A stretch of 25,141 nt of DNA. Source: an uncultured Acinetobacter sp. (GTDB lineage: Bacteria > Cyanobacteriota > Vampirovibrionia > Gastranaerophilales > Gastranaerophilaceae). Within the stretch, counting starts at the first letter, position 1. Each line of letters begins with the position of its first letter. The DNA lies in contig CAMORE010000012.1 in assembly GCA_946623365.1 (NCBI GenBank), forward strand, positions 1-25,141, given 5' to 3'. The notes beneath the pieces are model-generated. The model worked only from the letters and a program-made list of their open reading frames with translations. It was not told the DNA's origin and did not search any database. This document shows, piece after piece, positions 15,762 to 20,651 of the stretch. A program made the translations under genes and the position numbers.

Positions 15762-15790
15762 TTGAAAAGTTTGTTACAAAAGTTTATAAT
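15762..15790 (+). promoter_or_regulatory. Near-consensus promoter of a small RNA
   Basis: TTGAAA (15762-15767), exactly 17 bp, TATAAT (15785-15790). This is the best sigma-70 match in the element and no ORF of useful size starts behind it. The expected start is near 15797, giving a short RNA that ends at the hairpin terminator at 15844-15876. Confidence 0.75.
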
Positions 15791-15796
15791 AAAAAT

Positions 15797-15876
15797 ATCA
15801 GGGGCGGGAGTCCTAAATCCCATCACCTGTTATATGACTAAAGTGGCACTCGTTTTAATAGCGGGTGTCATTTTTT
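15797..15876 (+). ncRNA. Candidate antitoxin small RNA (about 80 nt)
   Basis: The RNA runs from the near-consensus promoter to a terminator with stem TGGCACTCG/CGGGTGTCA (15844-15852 with 15862-15870) and six T. The stem uses G-U pairs that become A-C mismatches on the other strand, so it is built for the plus-strand RNA. The 5' part folds as CAGG...CCTG enclosing GGGA...TCCC. Its 3' end is antisense to the last codons and stop of the minus-strand peptide gene, and it carries TGACTAAAGT (15835-15844), whose direct-repeat copy (15967-15976) lies in that gene's leader. This is the geometry of Fst/par-type RNA antitoxins. Confidence 0.6.
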
Positions 15877-15929
15877 ATTATGTAAATTGTCAAAAAGATT
15901 AAGAATAATGCTATATTGAAATTGTCCAT
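15855..15929 (-). CDS. 24-aa hydrophobic peptide, candidate type I toxin
   Basis: The ATG at 15929 is preceded by AAAGGAGGG (spacing 9 bp), an excellent ribosome site. The peptide begins MDNFNIALFLIFLT, continues as IYII, and ends with a charged tail KNDTRY: one short membrane-spanning helix with polar ends, the profile of type I toxins such as Fst-, TxpA- or Ldr-like peptides. Its 3' end overlaps the convergent small RNA by 22 bp. No clear -35/-10 pair is visible for it; the only -10-like box is TATAAA on the minus strand near 16046. No sequence homologue is recognised; the call rests on architecture. Confidence 0.58.
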   Translation of the reverse strand: MDNFNIALFLIFLTIYIIKNDTRY

Positions 15930-16086
15930 AATTCTAGCCCTCCTTTCGTTCAAACTATCAGTTCTTTGACTAAAGTAATGTTGTTCCGACGTTTTCCCTA
16001 AAGGAAACAGGCTAGCCCCTGATATTTATTTTTCAAAGTTCATTTATAAACATAATTTTAAACGGCTGATTTTACCCCGAAGGGCA

Positions 16087-16129
16087 GGCAATAGAAAACA
16101 AGCAAAACGCAAGCACTTGCACTATTGCC
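16087..16129 (-). other. Hairpin downstream of the repressor gene
   Basis: GGCAATAG (16087-16094) pairs with CTATTGCC (16122-16129), with GCAAG/CTTGC arms inside. There is no T-run, so it is not a classical terminator; it may be a weak terminator or an mRNA-stabilising structure between the repressor and the peptide gene. Confidence 0.35.
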
Positions 16130-16136
16130 CATAATC

Positions 16137-16346
16137 CTATTTTTTAATCCATTCAATTTTGTAGCCCAATTTATCTGCTATATCATAAAGTTCAATACAA
16201 TCAAACGAACCTCTTTTGATTCTTTGAGATACATTAGAATGAGACGTATTAAGCATATCTGCAAGTTTAGACATATTCAAGCCTTGCTCTGCTAATTTAC
16301 TTCTTATAAAGCGTTCAAATTCTTGTTGTTTTTCTGTTTGTTCCAT
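16137..16346 (-). CDS. XRE/Cro-CI-type transcriptional repressor
   Basis: The 69-residue protein is a single helix-turn-helix domain: FIRSKLAEQGLNMSKLADML followed by NTSHSNVSQRIKRGSF, matching HTH_3 helices 1-3 with the turn between LADML and NTSHSNV. There is no C-terminal dimerisation or cleavage domain, so it is Cro-like in size. AAGGAG precedes the ATG at 16346, and a promoter lies upstream on the minus strand. It is divergent from the 91-aa gene, the usual lysogeny-switch layout, and probably controls both promoters. Confidence 0.88.
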   Translation of the reverse strand: MEQTEKQQEFERFIRSKLAEQGLNMSKLADMLNTSHSNVSQRIKRGSFDCIELYDIADKLGYKIEWIKK

Positions 16347-16371
16347 TAGGTTTATAACTCCTTTTTATTTT

Positions 16372-16399
16372 ATTATAACTCATTAGTTTAATTATTCAA
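16372..16399 (-). promoter_or_regulatory. Repressor promoter
   Basis: On the minus strand, TTGAAT (16399-16394), 16-bp spacer, TATAAT (16377-16372), about 25 bp before the repressor ATG. ATTAGT/ACTAAT half-sites at 16382-16387 and 16403-16408 flank the -35 box. Confidence 0.6.
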
Positions 16400-16442
16400 G
16401 TGACTAATTGTAAATGATTATTAAGAAGTAAAATAATAATAC

Positions 16443-16471
16443 TTGACAATTGCATTAATTAGTTACATAAT
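16443..16471 (+). promoter_or_regulatory. Rightward early promoter
   Basis: TTGACA (16443-16448, perfect -35), 17-bp spacer, CATAAT (16466-16471). An AATTAGTTA site lies inside the spacer near 16457, like those around the repressor promoter, so the repressor probably blocks it. It drives the 91-aa gene. Confidence 0.62.
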
Positions 16472-16541
16472 ATAATTACAGAGTAATAAAATACAATTAA
16501 AAAATAACGCAAGCGCAAAACAAACGAAAGGAACAAGCAAA

Positions 16542-16817
16542 ATGAACAAACAAGAATTAGAAAAACAAGTTATGGAACTAAAGGAACTTAAGGTAATGGC
16601 AGAAGAATTGCAAGCAGAAATCACTGCTATTGAAGATGTAATCAAAGCTGAAATGACCGAACAAAATGTAAATGAATTGCAAGTAGGAGTATTCAAAATC
16701 CGTTGGACTCCGGTTACATCAAATAGATTTGATACTACTTCTTTCAAAAAAGTTTATGCAGATTTATATAACCAATTTACAAAGGTTATTGAAAGTAAGA
16801 GATTTACTATCGCATAA
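16542..16817 (+). CDS. Conserved phage/element protein with N-terminal coiled coil
   Basis: The 91-residue protein has an N-terminal coiled coil (MNKQELEKQVMELKELKVMA, heptad-like to about residue 50) and a compact C-terminal part: NELQVGVFKIRWTPVTSNRF and TTSFKKVYADLYNQFTK ending RFTIA. This same arrangement is common in early regions of gut Firmicute phages and integrative elements, near YqaJ-type recombinases (recollection). No biochemical role is established to my knowledge. AAAGGAAC lies 10 bp upstream. Confidence 0.72.
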   Translation: MNKQELEKQVMELKELKVMAEELQAEITAIEDVIKAEMTEQNVNELQVGVFKIRWTPVTSNRFDTTSFKKVYADLYNQFTKVIESKRFTIA

Positions 16818-16842
16818 AAATCAATTCTAAGCGGTCAACAAG

Positions 16843-16866
16843 GGGGTAAATTTAAGAGTTTACCCC
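16843..16866 (+). terminator. Hairpin after the 91-aa gene
   Basis: GGGGTAAA (16843-16850) pairs perfectly with TTTACCCC (16859-16866), loop of 8. It is followed by TCCGG rather than a T-run, so it may be a partial terminator or processing hairpin. Confidence 0.45.
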
Positions 16867-16961
16867 TCCGGATATATAAACTATCCTATTTGAAATTTAA
16901 CAGGGCTTAAATCATGTCTTACATGTTGCAAAATTAAAAAGAAAGTATGAGGAAATAAAAA

Positions 16962-17230
16962 ATGATAATGCAAATTTTAATATCAAGTGAACCAATTCTA
17001 CCGCCTAATGTAATAAAAGTACCTTTTGACGGTAACAAGCAATATAAAGTATTTTTGCTTAGAGAAGTATTGCCGGATGGAACAAGAAAAAAGTTTGAAT
17101 AATTGATAGTAACGGCAATAAAACAGATATGTATCATGAAGAATTTGTAAATGGCAGATGGATATATAGAGAAGAAATCCCGCACGATGCATTTGTTAAG
17201 TATGTAGGAGAAGTAAAATCAGTATATTAA
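16962..17230 (+). pseudogene. Small element gene split by a frameshift
   Basis: ATG at 16962 opens a 46-codon frame (start MIMQILISSEP, end GTRKKFE) that stops at 17100-17102. From 17099 the -1 frame continues as a sensible protein segment (IIDSNGNKTDMYHEEF, then NGRWIYREEIPHDAFVKYVG) to a stop at 17228-17230. Adding one base near 17098 would join them into about 89 residues. A slippery-looking A-AAA-AAG precedes the junction, but -1 slippage there would hit TGA two codons later, so a base loss or sequencing error is more likely than programmed frameshifting. Function unknown. Confidence 0.55.
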
Positions 17231-17283
17231 CAATATTGTTAGGTAAAATTGTTATACAAAAAGGTTATATAAAAATACTAATT

Positions 17284-17305
17284 GAGGGGGAAACCCCTCT
17301 TTTTT
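17284..17305 (+). terminator. Rho-independent terminator
   Basis: GAGGGG (17284-17289), loop GAAA, CCCCTC (17294-17299), then seven T. A textbook terminator closing the rightward operon that starts at the 16443 promoter. Confidence 0.92.
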
Positions 17306-17374
17306 ATTGGCTTTTATCTGCATATAATCAACCAATATCCAACAAGATTTATATATCGGATTCAAAAGGGCATT

Positions 17375-17386
17375 CATGCCGGCATG
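17375..17386. repeat. Perfect palindrome CATGCCGGCATG (copy 2)
   Basis: Identical to the core of the palindrome at 15693-15706. It lies between the terminator at 17284 and the 3' end of the Hint-domain gene. Confidence 0.55.
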
Positions 17387-17418
17387 GAATAGCAATTTTA
17401 TAGCAATAAAAAGCTAGT

Positions 17419-17895
17419 TTATTTCTGTTGGGATATAAAATCTCGAACTATAAAATCGTTAGCACAAAAAATATGATTTTCTGTAAGACTTAAATTATAA
17501 ACTTTTCTTTCAATATTAACTACTTCTGTTATGTCTGTTATATATTGAGGAAATAAGCTATTTTTAATATTAAAGCAAAGTATCACATCATCTATTTGTA
17601 AGTCTTTAGCTTTACATTTACCACTAGGAATACTTATAGATTGTTCTGGAGTAACTCCAATTCTAAATCTATCACTCCCTGTTATTATAAGTAGGTTATT
17701 ATATTCACTTTGATGTATATTCTTTACTTCTTCCAATGAATCAAGACTAAGTATAAAATCACCGATTTTAATACTTTCAATTGGCTTTAATGTTTTATCG
17801 GCCATTAATATCTTAGTTCCTGATTGTATATATGTAGATATTGTCATATAAAAATTATGCTGCAATAGCTTAAATTTTTCATTATGCGAAAGCAT
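17419..17895 (-). CDS. Degenerate Hint-domain protein
   Basis: Up to 158 residues. SGTKILMADKTLKPIESIKI followed by GDFILSLD is the N-terminal Hint block, and KVYNLSLTENHIFCANDF near the end is the C-terminal block of the Hint (intein/hedgehog/VWA-Hint) fold. The self-splicing residues look lost: the position of the nucleophilic Cys/Ser is Y22 and the terminal His-Asn is Arg-Asp. It may be a binding fold derived from Hint, or a remnant. The ATG at 17895 sits in a hairpin (ATTATGC/GCATAAT) without a ribosome site; ATG 17847 is an alternative. A -10 TATAAT (17917-17912) is visible, with the right integrase arm sites overlapping the -35 position. Confidence 0.68.
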   Translation of the reverse strand: MLSHNEKFKLLQHNFYMTISTYIQSGTKILMADKTLKPIESIKIGDFILSLDSLEEVKNIHQSEYNNLLIITGSDRFRIGVTPEQSISIPSGKCKAKDLQIDDVILCFNIKNSLFPQYITDITEVVNIERKVYNLSLTENHIFCANDFIVRDFISQQK

Positions 17896-17933
17896 AATTT
17901 TATTATGAATTATTATAAACTTTTATTTTGCAA

Positions 17934-17955
17934 CTGTACCAAAACTGTACCAAAA
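17934..17955. repeat. Right arm-type integrase sites (TGTACCAAAA x2)
   Basis: Two tandem TGTACCAAAA copies in the same orientation as 7389-7410, with one mismatch over 22 bp. They lie 71 bp inside the tRNA core repeat and overlap the -35 region of the Hint-protein gene, so integrase could repress it (inference). Confidence 0.65.
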
Positions 17956-18025
17956 TGAAATTTTTATAATCTTGTATTAAAATTCAAAATTGCCAAAATC
18001 CATATAAAATAAGGGCAAAAAAATA

Positions 18026-18069
18026 TGCCGCAACTCGGAATTGAACCAAGGACACAGGGATTTTCAGTC
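18026..18069. repeat. Right attachment site (within tRNA-Phe)
   Basis: Identical to 7228-7271. This copy came with the element and restores the 3' 44 nt of the tRNA. Outside the core the sequence is TAT followed by a T7 run on the tRNA strand, instead of CCA and a hairpin terminator. Confidence 0.92.
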
Positions 18070-18098
18070 CCTTGCTCTACCAACTGAGCTATTGCGGC
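18026..18098 (-). tRNA. tRNA-Phe (GAA)
   Basis: A 73-nt cloverleaf: acceptor GCCGCAA/TTGCGGC, T8-A9, D arm GCTC...GAGC with AGTTGGTA loop, anticodon stem AGGGA/TCCCT around CTGAAAA (anticodon GAA), T arm CTTGG-TTCAATT-CCGAG and discriminator A. CCA is not encoded here. The 5' 29 nt are chromosomal and the 3' 44 nt are element-derived. The tRNA delivers phenylalanine; after integration its maturation should need a CCA-adding enzyme. Confidence 0.96.
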
Positions 18099-18111
18099 AT
18101 ACCATAATACT

Positions 18112-18139
18112 ATTGTATTTGCTAAAAATTTTTAATCAA
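18112..18139 (-). promoter_or_regulatory. tRNA-Phe promoter
   Basis: On the minus strand, TTGATT (18139-18134), 16-bp spacer, TACAAT (18117-18112), 13 bp before the tRNA 5' end. Confidence 0.6.
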
Positions 18140-18231
18140 GAGTATTTTTATAATTACATGTTGTTGAAAAAAATTTTTATTTGCTTTATATTAAGTGTTA
18201 TAAATACAATTAACATAACAAGGGACTTTTT

Positions 18232-18453
18232 ATGTATATTAATTCTATAACACCAACAAATTTTCAGGCAGGAATAAAAATTCTTAAAAGTGAAAATCCG
18301 GAACGCACATATTTATATAATGAAATTAATAAATTAACCAATGATTTCAAGATTCCGGCTACTTTCAAAAATCGAGAAATAGAGCTTCCGTCTGTTTCAA
18401 AGGCAATTCTTTTAAAACTAAAAGAACTGGGTATAAAAATTAGTAACAAATAA
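18232..18453 (+). CDS. Small hypothetical protein with N-terminal NFQ motif
   Basis: A 73-residue protein beginning MYINSITPTNFQAGIKIL, then a charged helical body with PSVSKAILLKLKELGIKI at the end. AAGGGA lies 6 bp upstream, and a possible promoter (TTGCTT 18181-18186, 18 bp, TACAAT 18205-18210) precedes it. The N-terminal 'IN-x(4-6)-NFQ' pattern recurs in the gene at 20129-20530 and in proteins I associate with Gastranaerophilales. It overlaps the convergent nuclease gene by 14 bp. Function unknown. Confidence 0.65.
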   Translation: MYINSITPTNFQAGIKILKSENPERTYLYNEINKLTNDFKIPATFKNREIELPSVSKAILLKLKELGIKISNK

Positions 18454-19078
18454 TTGAGAATTCACAATTATTTGATTCATCAATACAACTTTGTTTTTTT
18501 GGAGCATGTTCAAAAGTATCAATTTTCTCTGAGATTTGCAAGAGTTTAACTTTGTATTCAGATACTAAACTTTCTGTTAACTCTATACAGACCTCATCTT
18601 TATGCCGCAAGTCTATGTACACGAAAATAACTTTATCCGTTTTGAAAAATTCATGGACACAAAGAGTATATATCATTGTTTGATAATCGTATTTTGCATT
18701 CTTTGGAGCGGAGCCCGTTTTATAGTCTAAAATGTAGTATTGTTCTCCGTTTTTAACAAGTGCATCAAGTCTTCCTCCAAAAAAATGTTTTCCTATACGA
18801 ACAGCTAAATTGTATTCTGTATTAATTACGTCATAGCCAAAATATTTACTCGATTTTAAATAATTCCACACTTTTGATTCTTTATCCGTTAATGATTTTT
18901 CCATTTTATCGATATTTTCTTTGCGTAAATAATATGAAGCTAATGCGTGAATATTTTTCCCGAATTCAAAAATCTCATCATTAACAGGCATTTGAATACC
19001 TTGTAGGTATCTAAAATCGAATTTACGAGGGCATTCTTCAAAAGTTTTTAACATGTTTGGTGAATATTGCTGATACAT
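18440..19078 (-). CDS. PD-(D/E)XK nuclease, Cas4/AddB-like, probable Fe-S cluster
   Basis: The 212-residue protein starts at the ATG at 19078; a longer frame upstream adds residues unlike the family, and a -10-like TATAAA stands 6 bp before this ATG. Motifs: YSPNMLKTFEECPRKFDFRY (C16), GKNIHALA (H44), FGGRLDAL (D105), YYILDYKTG (D118, K120) and QTMIY (Q133, Y137): the full catalytic set of the PDDEXK_1/RecB-like exonuclease family. C16 plus C198, C205 and C211 match the one-plus-three cysteine arrangement of the 4Fe-4S cluster in Cas4 and AddB, although the first C-terminal spacing (6) is unusual. No CRISPR array or cas gene is nearby, so a general DNA-repair role is more likely. Confidence 0.85.
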   Translation of the reverse strand: MYQQYSPNMLKTFEECPRKFDFRYLQGIQMPVNDEIFEFGKNIHALASYYLRKENIDKMEKSLTDKESKVWNYLKSSKYFGYDVINTEYNLAVRIGKHFFGGRLDALVKNGEQYYILDYKTGSAPKNAKYDYQTMIYTLCVHEFFKTDKVIFVYIDLRHKDEVCIELTESLVSEYKVKLLQISEKIDTFEHAPKKQSCIDESNNCEFSIICY

Positions 19079-19283
19079 AATTAATTTATATACTAAATCA
19101 TAAAAAAAATAAATGCTTAGATTTACTTTAGCACTTATGTGCAATTTGGCACAGAATTTTTTTATAACAAACTTATTTTAGCTTACAAGTTAAATTATCA
19201 CTATAAAATATACAAAATCACAAACTTTAATTCAATAAAATACACTATTGATGTATATCAACAGCAGCTTACAATCAATTAAC

Positions 19284-19312
19284 TTCAAAATTTTTCCACT
19301 TTTATGTATAAT
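19284..19312 (+). promoter_or_regulatory. rsmI promoter, next to the start codon
   Basis: TTCAAA (19284-19289), 17-bp spacer, TATAAT (19307-19312). The ATG at 19322 is 9 bp from the -10 box and has no Shine-Dalgarno site, implying a transcript with almost no leader. Confidence 0.58.
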
Positions 19313-19321
19313 CTAGACATT

Positions 19322-20140
19322 ATGACAAGAGATTTTGATTTTTATATAGTACCGACTCCCATCGGGAATATAGCAGATATCACATTAAGAGCAATTGATG
19401 TTCTTAAAAGTGTTGATATAATTGCATGTGAAGATACTCGCACCACACAAAAAATTCTTAACCACTATAATATAACAACTAAAAGCATTTCATACCATAA
19501 GTACAATGAGCGTGAGAGGGTTAATTTTTTCTTATCGGAGCTGCGATCAGGCAAAAAAATAGCTCTTGTTTCTGATGCAGGAACTCCTATGATTTGCGAC
19601 CCGGGGAATATAATTGTTGAAGAGCTTATTAAAAACGGTTTTTCCGTAACCTCGCTCCCAGGAGCTTGTGCCGTTACAACTTTTTTATCTCAGATTCCGA
19701 GAAGCGGTGAGGAATTTACTTTTATCGGTTTTATTCCAAGAACTGATGAACAAATTAAAAATATTGTTACAAAAAATTCAGAAAAAAATATTATATTTTA
19801 CGATTCTCCTGAAAGGATTTTAAAAACACTAAAAATTATCAGCACTGTCAGAGGTGATGCAAACATTGCTTTAGGACGGGAACTTTCCAAACTTTTTGAA
19901 GAAGTAAAATTCGGCACAATATCAAATGTATTAGAGCACTATAAAGCAGGAATAAAAGGTGAAATTGTTTGCATGGTATATGCAGATGAAAATACTCAGG
20001 ACAATGATTTGGACTCCAAAATAAAAGCATTAAAATCCAAAGGTTTCAGAGATAAAGATATTTCCGTTATCTTATCAACACTTTTTAACTTAAATAAAAA
20101 TTCAGTGTATAAACGCAGTCTGGAAATATCAGACAGATAA
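19322..20140 (+). CDS. rsmI: 16S rRNA (cytidine-1402-2'-O)-methyltransferase
   Basis: The protein has 272 residues from the ATG at 19322 (MTRDFDFYIVPTPIGN); the upstream ATG at 19304 overlaps the promoter. Family motifs are all present: PTPIGNIADITLRA, CEDTRTTQKIL, LVSDAGTPMICDPG (SAM-binding region), SLPGACAV and FIGFIPRT. RsmI uses S-adenosylmethionine to methylate the 2'-O of C1402 in the 16S rRNA decoding centre, acting with RsmH. Length and order match a full-length enzyme. Its 3' end overlaps the convergent gene by 12 bp. Confidence 0.95.
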   Translation: MTRDFDFYIVPTPIGNIADITLRAIDVLKSVDIIACEDTRTTQKILNHYNITTKSISYHKYNERERVNFFLSELRSGKKIALVSDAGTPMICDPGNIIVEELIKNGFSVTSLPGACAVTTFLSQIPRSGEEFTFIGFIPRTDEQIKNIVTKNSEKNIIFYDSPERILKTLKIISTVRGDANIALGRELSKLFEEVKFGTISNVLEHYKAGIKGEIVCMVYADENTQDNDLDSKIKALKSKGFRDKDISVILSTLFNLNKNSVYKRSLEISDR

Positions 20141-20530
20141 CTTTTCTAAAAGTGATTCTAAAGCGTTCATTCCTTCAGGAGTATTAGTTCCGTTTTTATT
20201 CATGACTTGTTCAATCATTTCTCTAAAATAATCTATTGGTGAAACTTTGCCGGACATTGTCATAACAGGTTTTAAATTTTTTGCGATATCTTTTAATTCG
20301 GATAAATTTATTTTATTAGCAGTTTTAACAAAAAATTCATCTTTTGTTACCATGTCCAAATATGCTAGTGCTGTCGCTTCATATTTATCCAGATTTCTGT
20401 TTTCGTCCCTCATCATTAGACGAGGCTGGCTGTATATGCTATAAGAATGAATATTATTTGCGGCATTATTTAAACCGTATAACACTTCTTTTTTACCCTG
20501 AAAATTAATTGCATTTATTTTTAAATCCAT
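20129..20530 (-). CDS. Hypothetical protein with N-terminal INFQG motif
   Basis: A 133-residue protein starting at the ATG at 20530 (MDLKINAINFQGKKEVLYGL), with GGAG 8 bp upstream; a GTG three codons earlier is less likely. The body is helical and charged, with KYEATALAYLDMVTKDEFF and a C-terminal helix ALESLLEKLSV. It has no transmembrane segment and no catalytic motif. It shares the 'IN-x-INFQ' start with the small gene at 18232. Function unknown; it resembles lineage-specific proteins of Gastranaerophilales (recollection). Confidence 0.68.
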   Translation of the reverse strand: MDLKINAINFQGKKEVLYGLNNAANNIHSYSIYSQPRLMMRDENRNLDKYEATALAYLDMVTKDEFFVKTANKINLSELKDIAKNLKPVMTMSGKVSPIDYFREMIEQVMNKNGTNTPEGMNALESLLEKLSV

Positions 20531-20651
20531 TTGATACACTCCACATAACTACATATATACTTATAACCCTCTAAAAATAATTTTTGCTATTATCTTTACA
20601 AAGATTTACATTATGTTGTGTTAAAATACTATATTATCGGAGGGAATTAAG

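Larger units (their letters stand above)
15793..16027. repeat. 13-bp inverted repeat bracketing the toxin/antitoxin locus
   Basis: AAATATCAGGGGC (15793-15805) and its exact complement GCCCCTGATATTT (16015-16027). The small RNA begins inside the left arm, and a transcript reading leftward through the toxin would carry complementary sequences in its leader and trailer that could pair, like the fold-back element of hok mRNA. Confidence 0.6.
7228..18069. mobile_element. Integrated phage-satellite-like element in tRNA-Phe
   Basis: The element is delimited by a 44-bp perfect direct repeat of the tRNA-Phe 3' part (7228-7271 and 18026-18069). It carries a tyrosine integrase beside the left repeat, an excisionase-like gene, a primase/helicase replication module, a tape-measure-like gene, a small-terminase-like gene, an ArpU-like regulator, a CI/Cro-type repressor and accessory genes. 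No major capsid, portal, large terminase, relaxase or type IV secretion gene is present. Size (10.8 kb) and content fit a phage satellite (PICI-like) or a heavily reduced prophage. Element genes mostly have AAGGAG-type ribosome sites and overlapping start/stop codons. Confidence 0.88.

Noticed and set aside
17083..17102. Programmed -1 frameshift at A-AAA-AAG
   Set aside because: The -1 frame immediately after the heptamer reads GTT TGA, so slippage would not join the two halves; a base loss explains the data better.
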